Shown: positions 1 through 6,650 of the stretch, piece after piece
How the letters are laid out: the number at the start of each line of letters is the position of its first letter
Position numbering within the stretch: position 1 is the stretch's first letter
NCBI GenBank assembly: GCA_964437825.1
Contig: CAYTIH010000076.1
Coordinates: forward strand, 1 to 7,790
Direction: 5' to 3'
DNA from: JBJFCE01 sp964437825
Lineage (GTDB): Bacteria > Bacillota > Clostridia > Lachnospirales > Lachnospiraceae
Length of the DNA stretch: 7,790 nucleotides
The notes under the pieces: model-generated
Database searches by the model: none
What the model was told of the DNA's origin: nothing
The model's input: only the letters and a program-made list of their open reading frames with translations
Position numbers and translations under genes: made by a program

Positions 1-1
1 C

Positions 2-1585
2 GAGCAGGCGCTGCGTATTGTACGTTTGTTCGGAAATACAGGCGCTACTAAGGTAACCGCATCCGTAGGACCTGAGCAGGAATATTTCCTGGTTGATAAG
101 GATTTATACATGAAGCGGTCCGACCTGATGTTTGCGGGACGTACCCTGTTCGGCGCACCGGCTCCGAAGGGTCAGGAAATGGAAGATCATTATTTCGGTG
201 TTATCAAAGAGCGCGTCGGTGCTTATATGAAAGACTTAAATGAGGAACTCTGGAAATTAGGCGTTACCGCAAAAACGCAGCACAATGAAGTTGCGCCTGC
301 GCAGCACGAGCTGGCGCCGATTTATGAAACCGCCAATATTGCGGTAGATCATAACCAGCTGGTTATGGAAGCCATGAAGCGAGTTGCTTATAAGCATGAC
401 ATGAGATGTCTGCTTCATGAGAAGCCCTATGCAGGCGTTAACGGTTCCGGTAAGCACAATAACTGGTCCATCACAACCGATAACGGCGTGAACCTCCTTG
501 ATCCCGGGAAAACGCCGAACGAAAATATTCAGTTCCTGTTAGTACTTGCCTGCATTATGAAGGCAGTTGATACTCACGCCGATCTGCTTCGCCAGAGCGC
601 TTCCGATGTCGGAAACGATCACAGACTCGGCGCGAACGAAGCGCCGCCTGCAATCATTTCCATGTTCCTTGGAGAGCAGCTTGACGATGTCGTAAAGCAG
701 TTGGTGGAGACCGGAGCTGCGACCAGCCTGAAGGAGGGCGGTAAGCTGTTAACAGGCGTTAAGACGCTGCCGGATCTGGAAAAGGACGCTACGGACCGTA
801 ACAGAACCTCGCCGTTTGCCTTTACCGGTAATAAATTTGAATTCCGTATGGTCGGTTCCGCGGATTCCATTGCAAGCCCGAATACCACATTGAATGCAAT
901 TGTGGCAGAGGCCTTCTGTGAAGCTGCGGACAGACTTGAAAAAGCAGAAGACTTTGAAATTGCAGTACATGATCTGATTAAGGAATATATGACAAAGCAC
1001 CAGAGAATTATATTCAACGGAAACGGTTATTCCGATGAATGGGTGACCGAGGCTGAGAACAGGGGACTTCCGAACATTAAGTCCATGATCGAAGCTGCGG
1101 CTACGCTGACAACCGACAAGGCCGTGAAGCTGTTTGAGAGATTCGGTATCTTTACCAAGACCGAACTGGAATCGCGGGAAGAGATCATTTATGAAACGTA
1201 TGCAAAGACCATTAATATCGAAGCGCTTACCATGATCGATATGGCCGGCAAGCAGATTATTCCTGCAGTGATGAAATATGCCAAGAATCTTGCGGATTCC
1301 ATCGTTACCGTAAAGGAAGCAGGCTGTGATGCAAGCGTTCAGACATCTGTTCTGTCGGAGGTTTCCTCCATGCTTGCCGATATGCAGAGCGCCCTTGCAA
1401 AGCTGAAGGAGGCGGAAAAAGCAGCTTCCGCTATGAAAGATGTAAAAGCACAGGCATTCTATTATAAGGATACCGTCAAGGCCATTATGGAAGACTTAAG
1501 AACACCCGCCGATCAGTTGGAAATGATTGTAGACAAAGAGATTTGGCCGTTCCCTACCTACGGTGAGCTGATGTTTGAAGTATAA
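2..1585 (+). CDS. glnN: Glutamine synthetase type III (GSIII), 5' end missing
   Basis: Makes glutamine from glutamate, ammonia and ATP in the cytoplasm; GSIII enzymes are large (about 700 residues) dodecamers. The frame is open from base 2 with no stop, and the residues before the TTG at 26 (EQALRIVR) read on into the family sequence, so that TTG is not the start. The gene begins left of the window and roughly 170-200 residues are missing. The 527 residues present hold the catalytic core: VGPEQEYF (bases about 65-88, metal-binding Glu region), NEVAPAQHE (about 284-310), NGSGKHNNWS (440-469, glutamate/ATP site), the GSIII hallmark GNDHRLGANEAPPAI (from 611), and RNRTSPFAFTGNKFEFR (797-847, the arginine-rich phosphate site). 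A helical C-terminal region typical of type III follows. The frame is intact to TAA, with a hairpin terminator 31 bp downstream. The type III assignment is firm. Confidence 0.96.
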   Translation, partial: EQALRIVRLFGNTGATKVTASVGPEQEYFLVDKDLYMKRSDLMFAGRTLFGAPAPKGQEMEDHYFGVIKERVGAYMKDLNEELWKLGVTAKTQHNEVAPAQHELAPIYETANIAVDHNQLVMEAMKRVAYKHDMRCLLHEKPYAGVNGSGKHNNWSITTDNGVNLLDPGKTPNENIQFLLVLACIMKAVDTHADLLRQSASDVGNDHRLGANEAPPAIISMFLGEQLDDVVKQLVETGAATSLKEGGKLLTGVKTLPDLEKDATDRNRTSPFAFTGNKFEFRMVGSADSIASPNTTLNAIVAEAFCEAADRLEKAEDFEIAVHDLIKEYMTKHQRIIFNGNGYSDEWVTEAENRGLPNIKSMIEAAATLTTDKAVKLFERFGIFTKTELESREEIIYETYAKTINIEALTMIDMAGKQIIPAVMKYAKNLADSIVTVKEAGCDASVQTSVLSEVSSMLADMQSALAKLKEAEKAASAMKDVKAQAFYYKDTVKAIMEDLRTPADQLEMIVDKEIWPFPTYGELMFEV

Positions 1586-1616
1586 AAATAACGTATCCGT
1601 ATTTGGATATGAAGAT

Positions 1617-1661
1617 GGGGCTGTCGCTTTAACGAATAAAAATTCGTGAAGCGGCAGCTCC
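1617..1661 (+). terminator. Hairpin terminator after glnN
   Basis: A long interrupted stem: bases 1617-1629 pair with 1649-1661 (13 pairs, two of them G-T), and ACGAAT (1632-1637) pairs with ATTCGT (1642-1647) under an AAAA loop. Only GTTTG follows the stem, so the T tract is weak. Its position just after the glnN stop supports a terminator role. It separates glnN from the promoter at 1733. Confidence 0.75.
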
Positions 1662-1732
1662 GTTTGTATGGTGATTTTGAACGGCTTGAAGATTTTGCGA
1701 TGATTGGTAAAGCCGGTTCGCATATCTAGTGG

Positions 1733-1761
1733 TTGACACTTCCGATTCGAATTGATATAAT
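1733..1761 (+). promoter_or_regulatory. Consensus sigma-A promoter for the secreted-protein operon
   Basis: A perfect -35 TTGACA (1733-1738) and perfect -10 TATAAT (1756-1761) are separated by exactly 17 bp. The expected transcription start is near 1768, which leaves about 230 nt of leader before the first gene. A full-consensus promoter ahead of a terminator-bearing leader is typical of genes controlled after initiation, for example by a riboswitch. Confidence 0.9.
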
Positions 1762-1767
1762 GAATGC

Positions 1768-1888
1768 AAATATTTGGTAATGCAGCCTAAAGCTGTGATG
1801 CAAAGCCAAAAGCCCTGTATGAAAGACGGTTACAGTGAGATAAGTTAGGACGAGCATCGTATTTATAGAGGATACGATGTATTTTTTT
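1768..1888 (+). promoter_or_regulatory. Structured 5' leader, candidate transcriptional riboswitch (possibly c-di-GMP-I/GEMM-like)
   Basis: Seen directly: a hairpin GCAGC/GCTGT (1782-1786 with 1792-1796); a possible outer stem TTTGG/CCAAA (1773-1777 with 1806-1810); a hairpin CTGTA/TACAG (1815-1819 with 1831-1835); a possible 5-bp pseudoknot between CCTAA (1786-1790, the first hairpin's loop) and TTAGG (1845-1849); then an intrinsic terminator. GGTAA (1776-1780) followed by hairpin 1 and then GATGCAAAGCC (1797-1807) matches the order and much of the wording of the 5' half of GEMM aptamers (GGYAA, hairpin, GACGCAAAGCC). Against GEMM: the first loop is CTAAA rather than a GAAA tetraloop, and I cannot find a full partner for GGTAA in the 3' half; the nearest is GGTTACAG at 1828-1835. 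GATGC (1797-1801) could also pair with GCATC (1854-1858) in the terminator's 5' arm, giving a plausible antiterminator, so ligand binding would favour OFF (inference). The RNA class is unresolved. Confidence 0.6.
1855..1888 (+). terminator. Intrinsic terminator inside the leader (attenuator)
   Basis: A perfect 8-bp stem CATCGTAT (1855-1862) / ATACGATG (1872-1879) with a 9-nt loop, followed by TA and seven T's (1882-1888). It lies between a consensus promoter and the downstream reading frame, about 110 bp before the start codon and with no gene ending just upstream. It is therefore most likely a conditional terminator governed by the preceding RNA fold. Confidence 0.85.
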
Positions 1889-1997
1889 GACTTATTCACG
1901 GTGATCGGGATCGCTTGGTTTTCCGCATTTTCAGAAATTATGCGACCGCAGTGAGGAGAAAGGGCAGTTGATATCACAAATTATATGAGGAGGGATC
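1889..1997 (+). promoter_or_regulatory. Distal leader and ribosome binding site
   Basis: The stretch between the attenuator and the first secreted-protein gene. It holds a small hairpin CGCAT/ATGCG (1924-1928 with 1940-1944, 11-nt loop) and a strong Shine-Dalgarno AGGAGGG at 1988-1994. I see no second promoter and no convincing short gene here. Confidence 0.6.
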
Positions 1998-3626
1998 ATG
2001 AATATGGGGAAGAAGTTATGGAAAGCCGCAGCCGGTATTGCGGCAGCATTGCTTGTTCTGCTTTTCGGAGCCGGAGATTTGAATTCGGTTCAGGCAGCAA
2101 GTGCAACAACGTCGATTATCGCATGTCAAATCAATCCTGACCTGACAACGGTTACGGTAATGGGAAGCAGCTCGACGCTTCCGGCAAGTGATGACGGATA
2201 TATGTATCTTTTTGCAGAGCCTACTTACAGTGGGGGAATTACCACAAATGCAATTGCCGCAGCGCCGATGAATACAACGGTAACCTTTACGGCGGAATTA
2301 TTGCAGGGACAGGCAACGTCCAGATTATACAGTAAGTTTGTGATTGCAACAAAGCAGGGAGGCGTATTTGTACCTGTCAGTAATTTCTGCTATATCACCA
2401 ATCCGCAGATCCTGGCAACTCATACGGCAAACCGCATCGTGACAACATCCAAAAAGGGTCTGAATCCGAATCCGGCCAGATTGGAGGAACTGATTGATCT
2501 GGGAGTTCAGCATATCAGCTATAATATTGATATGTCCTCGATTATCGGTCCTACGACGAACGCTGCATATCCTACCATTACTTATGTTTATAACGGAAAA
2601 GCCTATCAGTTTAACGGGGCAAAGATATCTGAATTCGACGCGATCTTCGGATATGCAACGAGAAATAATATCAGCGTTACCGCAGTTCTTGTTACCAGCT
2701 ACAGAGCGGGTTATGAATTCATGCTGAATCCTCTTTCCAGAGATCTTGGCGCCAAAACCTATTATATGAACAACGGTTCCGAGCAGGTCGGCGTGGAATA
2801 TCTTTCCGCAATTTGCTCCTTCCTGGCAAGCCGTTATTCCAATGCCGTTTACGGACAGGTGGATAACTGGGTATTCGGTAATGAGGTTCCTGCACGTCTG
2901 GAATGGAACTATATTAAGCAGTGTTCCCTTGAATCCTATGTAGAGGAATACGCGAAGACGCTTCGAATTGCATTTACCGCTATTAAGAGTGAAAATGCAC
3001 AGGCAAGAGTTTATACTTCCGTTGATAATCTTTGGGACAGAAATGTATATTATTCCTTCCGTTATGACTCCAAGGATTTCCTTGTTGCGCTGAACAACAA
3101 TATCTGTGCGCAGGGTAATTTCAGCTGGGGACTTGCATGTCATCCTTATCCGGTACCGCTTACCTATGCGCCTTGGTGGACCGGCAGCGCTTATTACAGA
3201 AACCTGATTAAGCATAGCGCTAATTCGGCATATGTATCCATGGAGAATCTGGAAGTATTAACCGACTTTATGTGCGAAGCATCCATGCTGACACCGGCGG
3301 GACAGGTACGTCCGATTATCATTGATGAGATCGGTTATACTTCTTCACAGGGAGAGGCAAATCAGGCAGCCGCTTATACCTATGGCTATCTGCAGGCTGC
3401 AGCAAACCAGCATATTGACTGCTTTATTTTAAACAGTCAGAGTGACCACCCGGCAGAAATTGCACAGGGTCTGAGTCTGGGACTTGAAAATGTAGATGGT
3501 TCCCATAAATTGATTTACGACTACTTCAAATATATCGATACCCCTTATGCAGCACCGTATATGCAGGCTGCAAGACAGACGATCGGCGGATTCTCATCCT
3601 GGGACAGCAAATTAATTGTGAGATAA
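1998..3626 (+). CDS. Secreted TIM-barrel glycosidase-like protein (DUF5722 type)
   Basis: 542 residues. A signal peptide (KK, then a hydrophobic run at about 10-24, with VQA|A cleavage near residue 33) sends it outside the cell; no LPXTG or transmembrane anchor is visible at the C-terminus. Residues about 36-135 look like a beta-sandwich domain. Residues about 145-520 look like a (beta/alpha)8 barrel of the clan GH-A kind: WVFGNEVPA places an Asn-Glu pair at 295-296 (acid/base candidate), IIIDEIG places Glu444 at a strand end (nucleophile candidate), and CHPYP (381-385) may line the cleft. The overall sequence resembles the DUF5722 family, which I know of as functionally uncharacterised; the substrate is unknown. 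Start: AGGAGGG is 3 nt from ATG 1998 and 9 nt from ATG 2004, so the in-frame Met3 at 2004 is an equally good start. Probably the first gene of an operon with the SGNH esterase, under the attenuated leader. Confidence 0.85.
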   Translation: MNMGKKLWKAAAGIAAALLVLLFGAGDLNSVQAASATTSIIACQINPDLTTVTVMGSSSTLPASDDGYMYLFAEPTYSGGITTNAIAAAPMNTTVTFTAELLQGQATSRLYSKFVIATKQGGVFVPVSNFCYITNPQILATHTANRIVTTSKKGLNPNPARLEELIDLGVQHISYNIDMSSIIGPTTNAAYPTITYVYNGKAYQFNGAKISEFDAIFGYATRNNISVTAVLVTSYRAGYEFMLNPLSRDLGAKTYYMNNGSEQVGVEYLSAICSFLASRYSNAVYGQVDNWVFGNEVPARLEWNYIKQCSLESYVEEYAKTLRIAFTAIKSENAQARVYTSVDNLWDRNVYYSFRYDSKDFLVALNNNICAQGNFSWGLACHPYPVPLTYAPWWTGSAYYRNLIKHSANSAYVSMENLEVLTDFMCEASMLTPAGQVRPIIIDEIGYTSSQGEANQAAAYTYGYLQAAANQHIDCFILNSQSDHPAEIAQGLSLGLENVDGSHKLIYDYFKYIDTPYAAPYMQAARQTIGGFSSWDSKLIVR

Positions 3627-3705
3627 CAGGAAACGCTGATGTTGTTTTTGGGGCCGGCAGCATTGGTTCCCGAGAGCGGAATGGTAAAATAATGAGGATT
3701 TGTTT

Positions 3706-4668
3706 ATGAGAATGAAACAGAGAATCAGAATCATTGGGGCAGCAGTTCTTGCTGCCCTGTGTTTCTTTTTGGCAATCATGGAAATACCGGTACAGGCGGC
3801 TGGGACGATCCCTTCCTATACGGTAACGGAAATACTTCCATGCTATGTGGAAACGACGGCGCCGGTTCCCGTATATGCCGAGCCTTTTTTTGATGCCGAG
3901 GCGGTGGGAACCGCACAGGAGGAGGTTGTATTCCTTGTCCTTGGCATTACGGATAACGGATGGTATCAGGTTCGCTATTTGGGAAAGAAGTGTTATATCA
4001 CTCCCGCAAATCTCATCATATATGCAGGAGGGGAGAAAGAGACAGTTATGCCTGCCTTAAGCCGGACCGGCGGATATATGGTTAATTTTCTCGGAGACAG
4101 CATTACCTACGGAGATAAGCTGACGAACCTAAATCAGTCTTATGCGGCGCTTCTGGCGGTTATGATGAATGCGTCCGTATATCGTAATTACGGTTTAAAG
4201 GGCTCCTGTATGGGCGGAGAGCATCCGGATCGTTTCTGGGACAGATATTCGGAAATGTCGGATGATGCGAATCTGGTTTTTGTTATGGGCGGTACGAACG
4301 ATTATGAATTCAGTACTCCGCTCGGTCAGTTTGGCGATACCAGTACCAAGACCTTTTACGGAGTTGTCAATCTGCTCATGTGCAGTCTGCAGCAGAAGTA
4401 TCCGGATGCGCAAATCGTGTTTCTGACGCCGCTCAGGCGTTACCGCGGCACAGCCCAAAATGCAGATGGGCATAATGTGGAGGATTATGTCAATGCCATG
4501 ATGGTTATGGGAGAATTTTATGATATTCCTGTCATAGATTTGTACCATGCAAACGGTCTGAATTTCGTCGGCAGCAGGAATGATTTGGTGGACGGTTTAC
4601 ATCCTACGGCTGCCGGACATCGAAAAATTGCAAATTATATTTACCAGACATTGTTTACGGCACCATAA
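3706..4668 (+). CDS. Secreted SH3-domain SGNH/GDSL esterase
   Basis: 320 residues. ATG 3706 is chosen because GAGGA (3694-3698) lies 7 nt upstream; an in-frame TTG at 3700 would sit almost on the ribosome binding site. A signal peptide ends near VQAAG, almost the same as in the preceding gene. Residues about 45-107 resemble a bacterial SH3-like domain (VYAEPFFDAEAVG then GWYQVRYLGKKCYI), often used to bind wall polymers. The SGNH hydrolase domain follows: GDSIT with Ser132, YGLKGS (block II Gly), GGTND with Asn198, and DGLHPTAAGH with Asp296 and His299, so all catalytic blocks are present. Such enzymes remove acyl groups, commonly O-acetyl, from sugars or lipids; the substrate here is not evident. 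The gap from the upstream stop is 79 bp with no terminator or credible promoter, implying cotranscription. Confidence 0.9.
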   Translation: MRMKQRIRIIGAAVLAALCFFLAIMEIPVQAAGTIPSYTVTEILPCYVETTAPVPVYAEPFFDAEAVGTAQEEVVFLVLGITDNGWYQVRYLGKKCYITPANLIIYAGGEKETVMPALSRTGGYMVNFLGDSITYGDKLTNLNQSYAALLAVMMNASVYRNYGLKGSCMGGEHPDRFWDRYSEMSDDANLVFVMGGTNDYEFSTPLGQFGDTSTKTFYGVVNLLMCSLQQKYPDAQIVFLTPLRRYRGTAQNADGHNVEDYVNAMMVMGEFYDIPVIDLYHANGLNFVGSRNDLVDGLHPTAAGHRKIANYIYQTLFTAP

Positions 4669-4742
4669 GAAAATTGTACAAAAGAGATAATAATCCTTTG
4701 ATATGAAGTTGAAATCTGTGCAAAAATTTTGAAAAATAAGAC

Positions 4743-4771
4743 TTGCATTTTGAGAGGGAATCTTGTATACT
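4743..4771 (+). promoter_or_regulatory. Promoter of tRNA-Gln
   Basis: -35 TTGCAT (4743-4748) and -10 TATACT (4766-4771) with a 17-bp spacer. The start would be near 4778, about 37 nt before the tRNA 5' end, which would be trimmed by RNase P. A tandem 7-bp repeat TGTCAAG lies at 4772-4785, over the expected start site. Confidence 0.8.
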
Positions 4772-4814
4772 TGTCAAGTGTCAAGCGTGAAGGAAACAGC
4801 TTGTAACTTCATAT

Positions 4815-4886
4815 TGGGCTATCGCCAAACGGTAAGGCAACGGACTCTGACTCCGTCATTTCAAGGTTCGAATCCTTGTAGCCCAG
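4815..4886 (+). tRNA. tRNA-Gln(CUG): tRNA-Gln (anticodon CUG)
   Basis: A complete cloverleaf. The acceptor TGGGCTA (4815-4821) pairs with TAGCCCA (4879-4885), with G4886 as discriminator. The D stem is GCC/GGC (4824-4826 with 4836-4838). The anticodon stem is ACGGA/TCCGT, with loop CTCTGAC and anticodon CTG at 4847-4849, reading CAG. The T arm is CAAGG-TTCGAAT-CCTTG (4862-4878). The weak U1-A72 first pair is a known bacterial tRNA-Gln identity feature. The next bases are CTC, so CCA is not encoded and must be added after transcription. Confidence 0.97.
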
Positions 4887-4889
4887 CTC

Positions 4890-4918
4890 AAAGGCTCTCG
4901 AATTGTCGGGAGCCTTTT
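4890..4918 (+). terminator. Terminator after tRNA-Gln
   Basis: An 11-bp stem (4890-4900 with 4907-4917, one G-T pair), loop AATTGT, and a T run at 4915-4918 that is partly inside the stem. It ends 41 bp before the thioesterase start. The short T run suggests termination may be incomplete, allowing read-through into the next gene. Confidence 0.85.
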
Positions 4919-4959
4919 GCTTATGTGAAGTAAAGTCCACGGAAAATGAGGATGAGAGA

Positions 4960-5706
4960 ATGTATCAGTTTGAAAGCAGAGTACGTTATTCGGAAACGGA
5001 CAGTCATGGGAAACTGACTCTGGAGGGGATTCTTGATTATTTTCAGGATTGCTCCACATTTCAGTCCGAAGATCTGGATTTGGGGATATCCTATTTGAAA
5101 CAGAATCATTTGGTTTGGGTGCTGTCTTATTGGCAGATCGTGGTAAATCGTTATCCGGGACTTGGAGAGAAAATCATCATTGGCACGATACCTTACGATA
5201 TCAAGGGCTTTCTGGGATATCGTAATTTCTTTATGAAAACGCAGTCCGATGAAGAACTTGCATGTGCAAATTCGATCTGGACTCTGCTTGATACGGATAA
5301 GGGAATGCCTCAGAAAGCGCCGGAGCCGATGATAGAAGGGTATGGATTGTCCGAACGGTATCCTATGGAATATGCACAGCGAAAAATCACACTGCCGGAT
5401 CGGATGACTGTTTGCGAGAAAATCGAGATCAAAAGGCATCATTTGGACACCAATATGCATGTGAATAACGGGCAGTATGTCCGCATGGCGATGGATACGT
5501 TGGAAGAAGGAAGAACCGTCAGACAGCTTAGGGCGGAATATAAGAAATCTGCGATGCTGGGAGATGCTCTGTATCCGCATACCTATTGGGATGAGGACGG
5601 AAAGAAATATCTGGTTTCTCTGTGCAGCGCGGATGCAAAGCCTTATGCGCTTGTGGAGCTGACTTATGCAGACCCGGTGTCAAGACCGGAAAGTACTTGC
5701 GTATGA
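4960..5706 (+). CDS. Acyl-ACP thioesterase (FatA/FatB-like double hotdog)
   Basis: 248 residues, cytoplasmic. It hydrolyses acyl-acyl carrier protein to release free fatty acids and so ends fatty-acid elongation; chain-length preference cannot be read from sequence. ATG 4960 is chosen for GAGGA (4948-4952) 7 nt upstream; the frame stays open back to a TTG inside the tRNA terminator, which is not a credible start. The N-terminal hotdog is about 1-130 (RYSETDSHGKLT, then the long helix around ILDYFQDCSTFQSEDL, then WVLSYWQI). The C-terminal hotdog is about 150-235 and carries HHLDTNMHVNNGQY, with the family's catalytic Asp163, Asn165 and His167. In the later segment EYKKSAMLGD (193-202), plant enzymes have Glu-Cys where this protein seems to have Ser197-Ala198 (alignment by eye). 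No separate promoter is visible after the tRNA terminator. Confidence 0.92.
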   Translation: MYQFESRVRYSETDSHGKLTLEGILDYFQDCSTFQSEDLDLGISYLKQNHLVWVLSYWQIVVNRYPGLGEKIIIGTIPYDIKGFLGYRNFFMKTQSDEELACANSIWTLLDTDKGMPQKAPEPMIEGYGLSERYPMEYAQRKITLPDRMTVCEKIEIKRHHLDTNMHVNNGQYVRMAMDTLEEGRTVRQLRAEYKKSAMLGDALYPHTYWDEDGKKYLVSLCSADAKPYALVELTYADPVSRPESTCV

Positions 5707-5732
5707 ATTTGATCTATATGGAAGAAAACAGA

Positions 5733-5755
5733 TTGAAAAATCTTTGATTTTTCAA
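5733..5755 (+). repeat. AT-rich perfect hairpin between thioesterase and S1 gene
   Basis: TTGAAAAATC (5733-5742) and GATTTTTCAA (5746-5755) form a perfect 10-bp inverted repeat with a TTT loop. It has little GC and no T tract beyond the arm itself, so it is at best a weak terminator. It could also be a cleavage or pausing site that sets different levels of the two genes. Confidence 0.6.
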
Positions 5756-5784
5756 ACACGAATTTGTGCGGAATGGAGAACGAA

Positions 5785-6624
5785 ATGGAATTAGGAGTCG
5801 TACAGACGTTAACGGTAGTCAAACAGGTTGATTTTGGGGTATATCTTGCAGATCATCAGGAGGAAAAGGACGAAAAGGTACTGCTTCCCGGAAAACAGGT
5901 GCCTGCAGGGACGAAGACAGGAGACAGCCTTCAGGTGTTTTTGTATAGGGATTCCAAAGACCGGATGATTGCTGCCACTACGGTTCCGAAGCTGGTGAGG
6001 GGAAAGGTTGCGAAGCTTCAGGTACTGGAGGTTGGAAAAATAGGAGCATTTCTGGACTGGGGACTGGAGAAGGACTTGCTTTTGCCGTTCAGAGAACAGA
6101 CAAAAAAGCTTAGGGCGGGGGATGAATGCCTTGTCTCTCTATATATTGATAAGAGTAACCGCCTTTGTGCGACAATGAAGATTTATGAATATCTGGAGCA
6201 GCATAGTCCATATCAAAAGGACGATCAGGTGCAGGGAACTGTCTATCAGATCAGCGATAATTTCGGAGCTTTTGTGGCAGTGGATGACAGATACAGCGCT
6301 TTGATTCCGAAAAAAGAGTGTTACGGCGAAATCCGGGTAGGCGATTTGATTTCGGCAAGGGTTACGGCTGTAAAGGAGGATGGAAAGCTGGATCTTTCCG
6401 TTCGCGACAAGGCGTACCGGTTAATCGAAAAGGACGCCGAAAAAATACTTTCAGTCATTGACAGCTTCGGCGGGGCGCTTCCGTTTAATGATAAAGCAAA
6501 TCCGGATGTTATTCGCAGGGAATTGCAAATGAGCAAAAATGAATTTAAGCGGTCCGTGGGAAAGCTGTTAAAGGACGGGAAAATAGAAATCACCGAACAC
6601 GGAATACACAGGAAACATTCGTAA
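5785..6624 (+). CDS. cvfB: S1-domain RNA-binding protein, CvfB/YitL family
   Basis: 279 residues, cytoplasmic. CvfB proteins bind RNA and, in Staphylococcus, affect virulence gene expression; the role in this organism is unknown. ATG 5785 is chosen because GGAGA (5775-5779) lies 5 nt upstream and the family usually begins close to MELG-QTL. The earlier ATG 5773 has only GCGGA directly against it. Visible layout: an S1-like domain at about 1-65 (VDFGVYL); a second at about 72-133 (KIGAFLDWGLEKDLLLP); a third at about 147-207 (VYQISDNFGAFVAV ending in LDLSVRDKA); and a C-terminal winged helix at about 220-275 (FGGALPFNDKANPDVIRRE, then MSKNEFKRSVGKLLKDGKI). Length and domain order match the family. 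The next gene starts 26 bp after the stop, so the two are likely cotranscribed. Confidence 0.93.
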   Translation: MELGVVQTLTVVKQVDFGVYLADHQEEKDEKVLLPGKQVPAGTKTGDSLQVFLYRDSKDRMIAATTVPKLVRGKVAKLQVLEVGKIGAFLDWGLEKDLLLPFREQTKKLRAGDECLVSLYIDKSNRLCATMKIYEYLEQHSPYQKDDQVQGTVYQISDNFGAFVAVDDRYSALIPKKECYGEIRVGDLISARVTAVKEDGKLDLSVRDKAYRLIEKDAEKILSVIDSFGGALPFNDKANPDVIRRELQMSKNEFKRSVGKLLKDGKIEITEHGIHRKHS

Positions 6625-6650
6625 GTAAGATCAGAGAGGACAGCTATAGA

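Noticed and set aside
26..28. TTG at 26 as the glnN start codon
   Set aside because: The frame continues upstream to the window edge with residues typical of the family, and the enzyme would lack its N-terminal domain.
1798..1848. A 16-codon frame inside the leader (ATG 1798 to TAG 1846) as an attenuation leader peptide
   Set aside because: There is no Shine-Dalgarno upstream, no run of a regulatory amino acid, and the frame overlaps the stems of the proposed RNA fold.
2325..3215. A 296-residue antisense reading frame opposite the DUF5722-like gene
   Set aside because: It is a shadow of a well-supported gene on the + strand: its protein has no recognisable domain and no ribosome binding site, and the + strand frame has a signal peptide and family motifs.
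3642..3690. A separate promoter for the SGNH gene (TTG-rich -35 candidates with TAAAAT at 3685-3690)
   Set aside because: The -35 matches are poor or wrongly spaced, and the start would fall on the ribosome binding site, so read-through from the upstream gene is more likely.
4669..4742. An intrinsic terminator after the SGNH gene (AAAATTTT palindrome near 4724-4732)
   Set aside because: The palindrome is purely A/T with no GC stem, so I do not call it; how the SGNH transcript ends is not visible.
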